Shown piece by piece: positions 31,776-41,223 of a stretch of 64,000 bases of DNA (positions are counted from its first letter, which is position 1; each line of letters opens with the position of its first letter). Both the position numbers and the translations under genes were made by a program. Under the pieces are notes generated by a model. It searched no databases and had not been told where the DNA came from. It saw only the letters and a list, made by a program, of their open reading frames with translations. The stretch comes from Clostridia bacterium. GTDB taxonomy: Bacteria; Bacillota; Clostridia; Christensenellales; UBA3700. The stretch lies in contig JAIEDA010000004.1 of the NCBI GenBank assembly GCA_029068165.1, forward strand, positions 1 through 64,000. The letters are read 5' to 3'.

Positions 31776-32717
31776 CTAGTTGAACGTAGCAAGTTCTTGC
31801 TCGGGTTTTTGCGTTTTTTCTATAGATATAGCCTCAAAAATAGGACCTTCGCCCTCATACACTTCGTGTTTCCCAAAGCGTATCTTTGCGATAATTTTTA
31901 CCCAATCGCGTTTTTTCAAGTCTATCGTTTGGGTATAAGTACATACGAACGCGCCGTAGAAAATATCCGCCTCGCAACACGTCATTATGTGTCTGCCGAC
32001 GACTATAGTCTTTTTAGGGAGCGTCTTGTCCACCGCAACAATACCTTTGAAAGAAAGGATTTTACCCTCGTATTTTTTGCCGTCCTCGACCAAATCTCTA
32101 TAAAATTCCGCGTAATCCTCGTCCTTTATTTCGACGATACGCGCGTTGAGATCGTACGGCAACGGATCGGGAATATTGTCAGGCTCGACGTGTCCGTCAA
32201 GGTACTCGTAGAGTATTTCTATTCTCCTGCCGGCGGCGCGTACGATTTTGTGAAATTCGTTTTTATCTTTCTTATCGTCGAAACGGTTGAAGATAACCGC
32301 TTCGCTCGCTTGCATTTTGTCAAAAGTAAGCTGGCGCATATTCGTATTGTAGTTGAAAAAAGTATTGCTGTCCGCAATCATAAGTATTTGCGCCATTACC
32401 CAGTCGTCGGGAAGCAAATCGAAAAACTTGCTCACCTCCAACATTCCGTTGTACTCGACGATAACTCGCTTGATTTTATGCTTTTTCGCGAGCATAGTAA
32501 GCGTATCGGAAGTTATATCGTCAATATCTTCGATAATCTCGATATGCACGTTGTCGCTTGCGAAAAACTCAGGTCGATACTCCTCTTCGCCCTCTTCAAA
32601 GACGAGCAAGAGCGTCTTTTCGCCCTCGTTGAATCTCTCGTCGCTCATCATTTCCTGTATGAACTTGGTCTTTCCGCTTTCCAAAAAACCCGTAAACAAA
32701 TATACCGGTATTTCCAT
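31776..32717 (-). CDS. G3E (CobW/P47K-like) GTPase with C-terminal DUF1980/TIGR03943-like domain
   Basis: TGFLESGKTKF Walker A; C-terminal FKGIVAVDKTLPKKTIVVGRHIMTCCEADIFYGAFVC...LKKRDWVKIIAKI resembles DUF1980. Confidence 0.75.
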   Translation of the reverse strand: MEIPVYLFTGFLESGKTKFIQEMMSDERFNEGEKTLLLVFEEGEEEYRPEFFASDNVHIEIIEDIDDITSDTLTMLAKKHKIKRVIVEYNGMLEVSKFFDLLPDDWVMAQILMIADSNTFFNYNTNMRQLTFDKMQASEAVIFNRFDDKKDKNEFHKIVRAAGRRIEILYEYLDGHVEPDNIPDPLPYDLNARIVEIKDEDYAEFYRDLVEDGKKYEGKILSFKGIVAVDKTLPKKTIVVGRHIMTCCEADIFYGAFVCTYTQTIDLKKRDWVKIIAKIRFGKHEVYEGEGPIFEAISIEKTQKPEQELATFN

Positions 32718-32725
32718 TATCTCTC

Positions 32726-33784
32726 CTATTTCACGCCAAAAAGCTTAGCAAGCTTAGCTTCGTCTATCTTGCAACCTATCACGCAAATTCTTCCTATTAC
32801 TTCACTGCTGCCCAATCTCACGTCTACTTCTTCGGGTACGTAGTCGAAGTGTATCCACTCGTCGCCCTCGCCTCTTACGATACCCTTAGCTCTAAGTATC
32901 GTACCGTACTCGCCGCTATCCAGCGCGGAAAGTATAGACTTGACCTTTTCTTGGGTATAAACGTTTGCCGTTTCCTTTCCCCAACTCGTAAACACCTCGT
33001 CCGCGTCGTGACCGTGGTGATGATGCTCGTGGTGGTGATGTCCGCAGCCGCACTCTTCGTCGTGCTTGTGCTCGTGATGGTGATGTCCGCAGCCGCACTC
33101 TTCGTCGTGCTTGTGCTCGTGATGGTGATGTCCGCCGCAAACGGGACATACTTCCTCTTCTTCAAGAGCTTTCATTTGCTTGAGCAACGTGCTATCGTTG
33201 GTCATTGCGTCAAAGAGCTTCGCTCCGTCTAGTTTGTCCCACTCGGTCGTAACTATAACGGCTTGGGGATTGAGCTCCTTTACAGTGTCAATGCAAAATT
33301 CCAGCTTGTCCGCCTCGATTCCCGTCGTATGGCTCAATACCACGCATTTTGCTTCCTGTATTTGGTTTTTATAAAACTCGCCGAAGTTTTTGAGATAAGT
33401 CTTGCACTTTTTTGCGTCGACTACGGCGGTGAGCGAGGAAATTTCACTGTCGGGAAGTTCGGCTGAAAGCACGGCTTTCAAAACGTCGCTGAGCTTTCCT
33501 ACGCCCGACGGTTCGATTATAATTCTATCGGGAGCGTACTCCTCGTAGACTTTGTTGAGCGCTTTTTTGAAGTCGCCGACGAGCGAACAACAAATACAGC
33601 CGCTGTTCATTTCGTTTATTTGAATACCCGCTTCTTTCAAGAAGCCTCCGTCGATACCTATATCGCCAAACTCGTTTTCAATAAGCACGATTTTTTGACC
33701 TTTGAGCGCGGACGACAACAATTTCTTGATCAAAGTCGTCTTTCCCGCTCCCAAGAAACCCGAAATAATATCAATTTTCAACAT
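32726..33784 (-). CDS. G3E (CobW-like) GTPase with His-rich metal-binding repeats
   Basis: SGFLGAGKTTLI, NSGCICCSLVGDF, HHHHEHKHDEECGCG repeats, CobW C-terminal domain. Confidence 0.9.
   Translation of the reverse strand: MLKIDIISGFLGAGKTTLIKKLLSSALKGQKIVLIENEFGDIGIDGGFLKEAGIQINEMNSGCICCSLVGDFKKALNKVYEEYAPDRIIIEPSGVGKLSDVLKAVLSAELPDSEISSLTAVVDAKKCKTYLKNFGEFYKNQIQEAKCVVLSHTTGIEADKLEFCIDTVKELNPQAVIVTTEWDKLDGAKLFDAMTNDSTLLKQMKALEEEEVCPVCGGHHHHEHKHDEECGCGHHHHEHKHDEECGCGHHHHEHHHHGHDADEVFTSWGKETANVYTQEKVKSILSALDSGEYGTILRAKGIVRGEGDEWIHFDYVPEEVDVRLGSSEVIGRICVIGCKIDEAKLAKLFGVK
33014..33135. repeat. 45-bp in-frame tandem repeat coding for HHHHEHKHDEECGCG
   Basis: Near-identical consecutive units gtgatggtgatgtccgcagccgcactcttcgtcgtgcttgtgctc. 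Confidence 0.9.
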
Positions 33785-33930
33785 TTTAACAACCTCCTGC
33801 CCGTCTAGAATAAATCTCGTTGTGTTTTATTCTATACTCGCAATATTATATTTTGTTTGGATTCTATTTGTTTGGATTCTATATTGTATTATTTATATGT
33901 TTACGCATTTTTAGTACGCTTTTATCTTGA

Positions 33931-35493
33931 TTACTTTGTGAATACGAACGTAGTGACGGACTTGCCGCTTAAGGTTACGCTTCCCTTGTTTTCGTACTCG
34001 CGTATTTGCCAATTTACGTCGGCGTTGGTCGTGATTTCCTTGACGTTGGCGTATCCGCCGTTGATTTTGATTTTACGCTCGCTTTCGCTGTCGTTGAGCG
34101 CTATTAAAGTTATACTTCCGTCCAAGTTTTTGAACGCTACGCACTCCACGCCGTTCATACTCAAAAAGTCCGAATAACCTGCTTTTATCCTCACGCTTCC
34201 CTCGCTTATATACTTGGAAAACTGACCCATTACGTAGTATCTCTTCGTCACGTCTAAAGAGTGGTTGGAGCGTTCGCCCGTTTCCTTGTCCTCATCGTAG
34301 AACCAATATACGAGTCCGTCCTCGTATTCGCCGTTTTTCTCGTACGTGCTCTTTGCTATGGACAGCCACCATTGCCAATCGGTAGCGCCCAGTATCGCCA
34401 AATCTCTAAGCATAACTTTACCGCACCAAAGCCCCATATCTATACTGCGATCCAAGTTCCAAACCATCGTGCAGTATTCGCTTACGCTTACGCTGATTTG
34501 CGGATAGTAAGTAGCCATATATTCGGCGAAAACTTCTCTAAAGTACTTTGACTGGTCGGCTCCGTAAGAGTGAACGGAAATATGAGTAATATCTTGGAAA
34601 TACTCGTACTTTTCAAACTCCGTCATATACTCGTTGAAATTAGTTCTCTTCGAGAGTACCATCTTGTAGTTGCCGCTTTCGAAGATATCCATAATATACT
34701 CGGTAGAATGAGCGGCGTTGAACGCCTTGAGTTTCTTATAGAAAACGTCGTAAAACTCGGCAAGCTGCGCAGGGTCGTAGTGACATCCCTCTTGCGTAGC
34801 GCCCTCACCGCCCCAAGTCCATTGCGGTTCGTTGACGGGAGATATAAGTATCTCGATATCGCTTGCGTATTTGCATACTATGTTTTGATAAAGATAGTCG
34901 ACTATTACCAACATATAATCGGAAAAAGCCTCGTAACACTCGCGTTTTAGGTTGTTATCATAGCGATTTTCGCCGTGCGTTTTTCCGTTCAAAGTCATCA
35001 AATAATGCGGAGAATTTGCAAAGAAAACTATTTTTGATATATTGCCCGTTGCAAGCGCTCTTTCAAACAAATCTCTTACCGCCGCGTCTTTGCTGAAATC
35101 ATAGTTGGACGGGTCGGCGAATACCGAATAATCTCCGTTGAAGTTTTCGGCGACGAAATAACTTTCAGCTCCCCTGAGCGGGTCTTCGTAACTATCGCTC
35201 TCCACTCCGCCCGCGCCGACGTTGTATCTAAAAGTATTGAGCGCAAGTCCGCTGTCGCCGTAGAGCATTTGCATAGCCGCGTCTTTGAAATCGTCGTCTT
35301 CGAGCGTTCCCAAATCTTGATATAGCCAAGCAGACGAAGCGCCGAAACCGTTCATAGTTTGGTAAGTCTTAGACGCGTCCAAATTGATAGTCGTAGTCCC
35401 GAAATTCACAGCAAGCGCGTACACGCCGAACGAAATTCCAATGACGACGACAACGCATACGATAGCGACTAGCGCCTTGATTTTCTTATTCAT
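33931..35493 (-). CDS. GH30-like glycoside hydrolase, N-terminal membrane anchor
   Basis: MNGFGASSAWLYQ, PHYLM, ISPVNEPQWTWGG (acid/base), VSEYCTM (nucleophile); TM-like N-terminus. Confidence 0.8.
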   Translation of the reverse strand: MNKKIKALVAIVCVVVVIGISFGVYALAVNFGTTTINLDASKTYQTMNGFGASSAWLYQDLGTLEDDDFKDAAMQMLYGDSGLALNTFRYNVGAGGVESDSYEDPLRGAESYFVAENFNGDYSVFADPSNYDFSKDAAVRDLFERALATGNISKIVFFANSPHYLMTLNGKTHGENRYDNNLKRECYEAFSDYMLVIVDYLYQNIVCKYASDIEILISPVNEPQWTWGGEGATQEGCHYDPAQLAEFYDVFYKKLKAFNAAHSTEYIMDIFESGNYKMVLSKRTNFNEYMTEFEKYEYFQDITHISVHSYGADQSKYFREVFAEYMATYYPQISVSVSEYCTMVWNLDRSIDMGLWCGKVMLRDLAILGATDWQWWLSIAKSTYEKNGEYEDGLVYWFYDEDKETGERSNHSLDVTKRYYVMGQFSKYISEGSVRIKAGYSDFLSMNGVECVAFKNLDGSITLIALNDSESERKIKINGGYANVKEITTNADVNWQIREYENKGSVTLSGKSVTTFVFTK

Positions 35494-35517
35494 AAATTCT
35501 CCCTTTTACGCAATTTC

Positions 35518-37050
35518 TCAATCTTCCGACGGCGTCAGTACGAACGTCGTTATTGAATTCGCCGATACGCTGAGAGAGCCTCCGTATTCAAACTCGCTCG
35601 TCAGCCAATCGTTGTCCGCGTCGGTAGTAGTCTTGATTACGTTGCCGTAGCTTCCGTCTATTTTTATTTTCTTAGCTCTAGAACTGTCGTTGATTATCAC
35701 GACGGCAATCCTGCCGTCCGTCTTTAGAAACGCCGCTATCTCCACGCCGTTCCAACCCAAAGTATCCATATACTCCGTGCCTAGTCTTACGCTGCCCGTT
35801 TCAATATACTTGCTAAACTGCCCCAACGCGTAATATCGCTTTGTCACGAAAAGATTGTTGTCTTTGGTATCCCAATATACAAGTCCGTTTTCATAGTCGT
35901 AGGTGGATACCGATAGCCAATAATTCCACGTAACGGCATTGAGCGTAACCAAATCTTTCATTACTACTTTAGCCGAATAGATACCCATATCGATACTCGG
36001 ATCTACGCCGCTTTGCTGAACGCAGTATTCGCTAACGCAAAAGTCCATTCCGTTGTAACTTCTTTTTAGAAAGCTGTAAAGCAAATTGCGGGCGCGGTCA
36101 TTGGTATCCACTTCGTAAGCGTGGGCTACAATTCTCTCTATGCTATCGAAATATTCGTATTTTGACATAGCTTTCATATATCTTTGGAAATAAGCTCCGC
36201 TAGCCGTGAGCTTGTAGGTCGAACTTTCAAAGATGTCCATTACGAAATCCGTGCCCTCTTGTAGATTGCGCTGTTTGAGCCTATTGTAGAACACGTCGTA
36301 AAACTCCGCCAAGACTTCGGGATCGTAATGACATCCTTCTTGCGAAACGTCTCTTCCGCCCCATTCGCCTTGAGGTTCATAGACGGGAGAAAGATATATC
36401 TTTATGGTCGGGTCGTATTTGCAAACGATTTTCCTATAAAGATTGCAAGCTATAATATAAACGTAATCGCTGAACGCTTCGTAACACTCGGGTTTGAGAT
36501 TGTTCTCGTACGCTTTGCTTGCGTTCGTATCTCCGTTTACCGTCATAAGATAGTGAGGGGAATTGACGTAAAATACTATTCGTTTGATTTGACCTTTGGA
36601 CAGCGCTTTTTCAAACAACTCTCTCACGCCTTTATCTCTCGTGTTGAAGTCGTAGTTGGAAGGGTTGGAAAAAGCAGTATAATCTCCGTCAAATTTTTCA
36701 GCGACAAAGTAGCTCTCCGTCGCTCTCATAGGGTCGATGAAATCGCTTACCTCGCTGCTTCCCGCGCCGATATTGTATCTAAAAGTATTTAGCGCAAGAC
36801 CGCTCTCGCCGTACAGCTTCTCTATAGCTTCTTCTTTGACCTCTTCGTCCTCTATAAGTCCCAAATACTGATAAGTCCAAGCCGACGAAGCGCCAAACCC
36901 CTCGACCGTTTGGTGCTGCCTGTCCATTCTTATGCGCAATCCCGTGACGGCGTAGTTTACGATGACCGCGTAACCGCCCATAACGGCGCCAATTACGAGA
37001 AGTACCATACTTACTCCTATCGCCGTCAATTTAATCGCAAGTTTTTTCAT
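35518..37050 (-). CDS. GH30-like glycoside hydrolase paralogue (YEP variant)
   Basis: Full-length similarity to the neighbour; LSPVYEPQGEWGG and VSEYCVQ. Confidence 0.78.
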   Translation of the reverse strand: MKKLAIKLTAIGVSMVLLVIGAVMGGYAVIVNYAVTGLRIRMDRQHQTVEGFGASSAWTYQYLGLIEDEEVKEEAIEKLYGESGLALNTFRYNIGAGSSEVSDFIDPMRATESYFVAEKFDGDYTAFSNPSNYDFNTRDKGVRELFEKALSKGQIKRIVFYVNSPHYLMTVNGDTNASKAYENNLKPECYEAFSDYVYIIACNLYRKIVCKYDPTIKIYLSPVYEPQGEWGGRDVSQEGCHYDPEVLAEFYDVFYNRLKQRNLQEGTDFVMDIFESSTYKLTASGAYFQRYMKAMSKYEYFDSIERIVAHAYEVDTNDRARNLLYSFLKRSYNGMDFCVSEYCVQQSGVDPSIDMGIYSAKVVMKDLVTLNAVTWNYWLSVSTYDYENGLVYWDTKDNNLFVTKRYYALGQFSKYIETGSVRLGTEYMDTLGWNGVEIAAFLKTDGRIAVVIINDSSRAKKIKIDGSYGNVIKTTTDADNDWLTSEFEYGGSLSVSANSITTFVLTPSED

Positions 37051-37248
37051 ATTCCGTCCTTATTACGGTCGGCTTTGCAGCCCGCCGCATATTATAATAA
37101 TATAAATATACAATTACATTTTAACAAAACCTAGTCTTTTCGTCAAGAAAATTGACGGAATACGGGCTCTAACCCATCGATTTTTTCGGCGCTTTTATAA
37201 CCCGCAAAAAACCTTCGTCGTATTTTGCAATTTTTTGTATCAAAATAA

Positions 37249-37277
37249 TTGACAAAGCAGCGTATAGTTTATATAAT
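37249..37277 (+). promoter_or_regulatory. Consensus promoter of the pot operon
   Basis: TTGACA-N17-TATAAT. Confidence 0.85.
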
Positions 37278-37294
37278 CAATTTGTTTAATAATT

Positions 37295-37355
37295 CTAAAC
37301 TAAACGTTTATTATTGCCAAACTTAATAATTTTTAAGTTTAGAATTACTAAACTT
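37295..37355 (+). promoter_or_regulatory. Candidate operators of the XRE/cupin regulator
   Basis: CTAAAC-taaac-GTTTAt (37295-37311) and perfect palindrome AAGTTTAG-aatta-CTAAACTT (37335-37355), downstream of the promoter. Confidence 0.6.
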
Positions 37356-37386
37356 GCATATTTCAGGTCGTTTGGGAGGCAATCTT

Positions 37387-37920
37387 ATGGATTTGGGAAT
37401 AAAAATTAAGCGTTTGCGACTGCAGTGCGGACTCACGCAAGAAGAGCTCGCCGACAGGTGCGAACTGACAAAAGGATATATATCTCAGCTTGAAAACAAT
37501 CTCACTTCTCCGTCGATTGCGACGCTTGTAGACATACTCGAAGTTTTGGGTAGCGACCTTAAGTCTTTCTTCAACGAGGAAGTGGACGAAAAGATAGTCT
37601 ACGACGAAAACGATTTCTTTGAAAAAGAGGACGGGGGCGAACTCATAACTTGGCTTGTTCCAAATTCGCTTAAAAACGAAATGGAACCGATTTTGCTGAC
37701 CTTGCAGGCGGGCGAAAGCACGATGGAAGATATGCCCCACGAAGGCGAAGAATTCGGTTACGTGCTCCAGGGAAAAGCAACGCTTCACCTAGGAAAAAAG
37801 ACCTACGAAATATCCGCAGGCAACTCTTTTTACTTTACGAGCAAGAAAAAACATTTTATTCAAAACTCAGGCGAAGAGCCTGCGAAAATACTTTGGGTAT
37901 CAAGCCCGCCCACATTTTGA
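37387..37920 (+). CDS. XRE HTH + cupin regulator (polyamine-operon type)
   Basis: KIKRLRLQCGLTQEELADRCELTKGYISQLENN; cupin C-terminus; GGGAGG SD at 37387. Confidence 0.9.
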   Translation: MDLGIKIKRLRLQCGLTQEELADRCELTKGYISQLENNLTSPSIATLVDILEVLGSDLKSFFNEEVDEKIVYDENDFFEKEDGGELITWLVPNSLKNEMEPILLTLQAGESTMEDMPHEGEEFGYVLQGKATLHLGKKTYEISAGNSFYFTSKKKHFIQNSGEEPAKILWVSSPPTF

Positions 37921-37936
37921 TTAACGGAGCGACACT

Positions 37937-39619
37937 ATGGAAAAGAATAACGACTACATCATCCAACTGCAGGGATTGGTAAAAAAGTACGGCGATAAAA
38001 CCGTCGTAAAAGGTATAAACCTTAACATTAAAGAGGGTGAGTTTGTCACGTTCTTAGGACCTAGCGGCTGTGGAAAGACCACTACGCTTAGAATGATCGC
38101 GGGATTCGAACTGCCTACTGAAGGCAAAGTTCTTTTCGACGGCAAGGACATTGCGGGACTGCCGCCGTACAAACGCCCCGTCAACACGGTTTTCCAAAAG
38201 TACGCCCTCTTCCCCCACCTCAACGTATTCAACAACATTGCATTCGGATTGAAGCTCAAGAAAATAAAGGTTGACTTTGTAAAAAAGAACGGCGAAAAAG
38301 CCGTTAAGATGGTCAAACTCAAAGATTTTTTGGTAGACCCCGCGAGCGGCAAGCCCGACTTTTCGATAGCGAACGGCGATTATTATTCGTACGTCGATAA
38401 AGGTTATATCAAACTGCGTAAAATCAAAAAAACCGTAGACAAAATGACCAAAAAAGGAAAAGTTAAGAAGGTCGTAAACGGTTATAAATACTATATTGAC
38501 GAGAAAGTAAGAAGAGCGCTCAAGATAGTAGGACTCAGCGACTACGAAACGAGAAACGTAGACTCTCTCTCAGGCGGTCAGCAACAAAGAGTTGCGATAG
38601 CGAGAGCTATCGTAAACGAGCCTAAAGTACTGCTTCTCGACGAACCTCTCGGCGCGCTCGACCTCAAGATGCGTCAGGAAATGCAGCTTGAGCTCAAGGA
38701 AATGCACCGCACTTTGGGAATTACCTTTATATACGTAACGCACGATCAGGAAGAAGCGCTGACAATGAGCGATACCGTCGTGGTAATGAAAGACGGCGAG
38801 ATATGTCAAGAAGGCACGCCTATTGACATTTACAACGAACCTAAGACCGCATACGTCGCCGACTTCATAGGAGAATCAAACATTCTCGACGGCGTAATGA
38901 TCGACGATTACAGGGTCAATATAGTAGGCGCGGAGTTCGCTTGCGTGGACAGCGGCTTCGGACAAAACGCGCCCGTCGATACCGTAATCCGTCCCGAGGA
39001 TATAGAAATCAAAAAAGTCGGCAAAGGTCAGCTTGAGGGCGTAATCAAATCGAGTATGTTCAGGGGCGTGCACTACGAAATGCTTTGCGATTGCAACGGC
39101 TACGAGTTTACTATCCACAGCACGGTAGAATCTCCCGTCGGCTCGAAAGTAGGCTTATACGTAGCTCCCGAAAACATACAAATTATGACGAAAGAACATA
39201 TCGACAACACAGTTGAAGTTACGTTTACTTCCAATACGACTTTCGATCTATACGGCGGAGAGTACGAGTTTGACCCGACGGCGCTCTTTGAAGATTGCTC
39301 TTACGACGCCGACCAAGACGTACTTACGATTGCGGGCGGCGAGTATACCTTGAAAGGCGAAAAAGCTAAAGTCAATTTCGCTTTCACCGATATAGATATG
39401 ACCGACGACGAATACGCCGCTCCGCTTGCGGGCAACGTAGACAGTATGATTTACAAGGGCAAAAACTATATCGTCGATATAAAGACGGACGACAACCATC
39501 ACGTCTACGCCGACACCCAATATCTTTGGGACAAAGGCGATAGAGTGGGTATCAAAATTTACAAATTCGGACTAGTTGAATGTCAACTTATCGGCAAAAA
39601 GGAGGACGGTAATGTTTAA
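37937..39619 (+). CDS. potA: Spermidine/putrescine ABC transporter ATP-binding protein, enlarged
   Basis: [37 protein letters not shown]; 560 aa with an insertion and a long C-terminus. Confidence 0.9.
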   Translation: MEKNNDYIIQLQGLVKKYGDKTVVKGINLNIKEGEFVTFLGPSGCGKTTTLRMIAGFELPTEGKVLFDGKDIAGLPPYKRPVNTVFQKYALFPHLNVFNNIAFGLKLKKIKVDFVKKNGEKAVKMVKLKDFLVDPASGKPDFSIANGDYYSYVDKGYIKLRKIKKTVDKMTKKGKVKKVVNGYKYYIDEKVRRALKIVGLSDYETRNVDSLSGGQQQRVAIARAIVNEPKVLLLDEPLGALDLKMRQEMQLELKEMHRTLGITFIYVTHDQEEALTMSDTVVVMKDGEICQEGTPIDIYNEPKTAYVADFIGESNILDGVMIDDYRVNIVGAEFACVDSGFGQNAPVDTVIRPEDIEIKKVGKGQLEGVIKSSMFRGVHYEMLCDCNGYEFTIHSTVESPVGSKVGLYVAPENIQIMTKEHIDNTVEVTFTSNTTFDLYGGEYEFDPTALFEDCSYDADQDVLTIAGGEYTLKGEKAKVNFAFTDIDMTDDEYAAPLAGNVDSMIYKGKNYIVDIKTDDNHHVYADTQYLWDKGDRVGIKIYKFGLVECQLIGKKEDGNV

Positions 39620-40388
39620 AAAATTCCTCGCTCTCCCCTATGCGCTGTTTATGTTGCTGTTCGTACTGCTGCCGCTCGTCTTGATTTTGGTATTCGCGTT
39701 TATCGACGCGACGGACGGCTCTTTCGACTTGGTTGCCAACTTCCAAGAACTCGCCAAAGAAAACGCGCTTGGAAAAGTAATCAAAAACTCTATCATAGCG
39801 GGATTTTCCACGGGAGCTCTATGTTTGATAATAGGCTATCCGATAGCTTACTTTCTAACTAAAAAAGAATTCAATAAAAAAGGCGTAATGATAGGACTTT
39901 TCCTCGCTCCGATGTGGGTAAACTTCCTGCTTAGAATGATGGCTACGAAAGCCGTATTCAACGTGCTAGGAATCAAACTCGGTATGGGCGCGGTAATCTT
40001 CGGACTTACTTACGAATTTTTGCCGTTTATGATAATGCCGCTTTACAACACGCTCTTGAAGATAGATAAAAGCTTTATCGAGGGCGCGGGCGACTTGGGC
40101 GCAACGCCTACCAAAGCTTTTTGGAAAGTAACCGTTCCGCTGTCTATGCCGGGCGTGCTGAGCGGACTAACAATGGTGCTTATTCCATCGGTGACAACGT
40201 TTGCGGTGACGGAGATTATGAGCAACGGCAAAATGATGTTGCTCGGCGACTTTATCTACTCGCTCAAAGCCGATTCGCTGAATATGGCTGCGGCAATATC
40301 TTTCGTACTTTTGCTGTTTATGATCGCTTCAATGCTCATATCCAACAAATACGACAAGGACGACGGCAAAGGAGGCAAACTATGGTAA
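39612..40388 (+). CDS. potB: Spermidine/putrescine ABC permease
   Basis: EAA loop [24 protein letters not shown]; start at [10 protein letters not shown]. Confidence 0.88.
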   Translation: MFKKFLALPYALFMLLFVLLPLVLILVFAFIDATDGSFDLVANFQELAKENALGKVIKNSIIAGFSTGALCLIIGYPIAYFLTKKEFNKKGVMIGLFLAPMWVNFLLRMMATKAVFNVLGIKLGMGAVIFGLTYEFLPFMIMPLYNTLLKIDKSFIEGAGDLGATPTKAFWKVTVPLSMPGVLSGLTMVLIPSVTTFAVTEIMSNGKMMLLGDFIYSLKADSLNMAAAISFVLLLFMIASMLISNKYDKDDGKGGKLW

Positions 40389-41206
40389 GGAAAATTGTCG
40401 TAAAGACTTTTATAGCCGCAGTGCTGATACTGCTATATTTGCCTATCGTATGGATGATAGTGTTTTCTTTTACGGGCACGACCTCGTTCAGCAGTTGGGG
40501 CGGTTTCACTTTTGACAACTATATCAACCTCTTCACAGGCAACGGCGCAAACGCGGATAAGATACAGGAAGCGTTGCTCAACACGCTGTTCGTAGGCTTT
40601 TTCGTAAGCCTTCTCTCAACCGTACTCGGTACGTTAGGCGCGATAGGCTTGCACGCTATACACAGCAAAAAGATAAAGACCGCATACTCAACCGTCAATC
40701 AAATACCTATGATAAACAGCGAAATAGTTACGGCTATCGCACTTGCTTTGGTATTCAATCTCTTCTCGGCGACTTTTAAGATTTCCGACGGAAGTTGGGG
40801 AGCTACGGCTTTCAAGCTTATCTTGGCTCAAACGTCGTTTTGCGCGCCATACGTACTGCTCAACGTACTCCCGAGGTTGCAAAAGTCCGACAATAAAATA
40901 TACGAAGCGGCTTTGGATCTCGGCTGCACGCCGGCAAAAGCTCTATTCAAAGTAGTCCTGCCCGATATATTGCCGGGTATAGTGGTGGGCGCCCTGCTCT
41001 CGTTTACGCTGTCGATAGACGATTTCGTAATCACCAAAGTGAACGTAACGTCTTTCGAAACGCTTTCAACTTTGCTCTACGGACTTAAAAACGGCAAGCA
41101 CCCGCTGCCCGCCGACATAAGAGCATTGTTCACTATTATATTCTTTATCGTCTTTGCGTTGATGATGATACTCTATTCTCCGCGCAAAAAGTCGGCTAAA
41201 GACTAA
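40382..41206 (+). CDS. potC: Spermidine/putrescine ABC permease
   Basis: EAALDLGCTPAKALFKVVLPDILPG; true start MVRKIVVK after GGAGG. Confidence 0.88.
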   Translation: MVRKIVVKTFIAAVLILLYLPIVWMIVFSFTGTTSFSSWGGFTFDNYINLFTGNGANADKIQEALLNTLFVGFFVSLLSTVLGTLGAIGLHAIHSKKIKTAYSTVNQIPMINSEIVTAIALALVFNLFSATFKISDGSWGATAFKLILAQTSFCAPYVLLNVLPRLQKSDNKIYEAALDLGCTPAKALFKVVLPDILPGIVVGALLSFTLSIDDFVITKVNVTSFETLSTLLYGLKNGKHPLPADIRALFTIIFFIVFALMMILYSPRKKSAKD

Positions 41207-41223
41207 CGACGGAGCGTACGGCA

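Noticed and set aside
33014-33135. Regular direct repeats suggesting a CRISPR array
   Set aside because: Units are contiguous 45-bp in-frame repeats coding for HHHHEHKHDEECGCG; no spacers and no cas genes.
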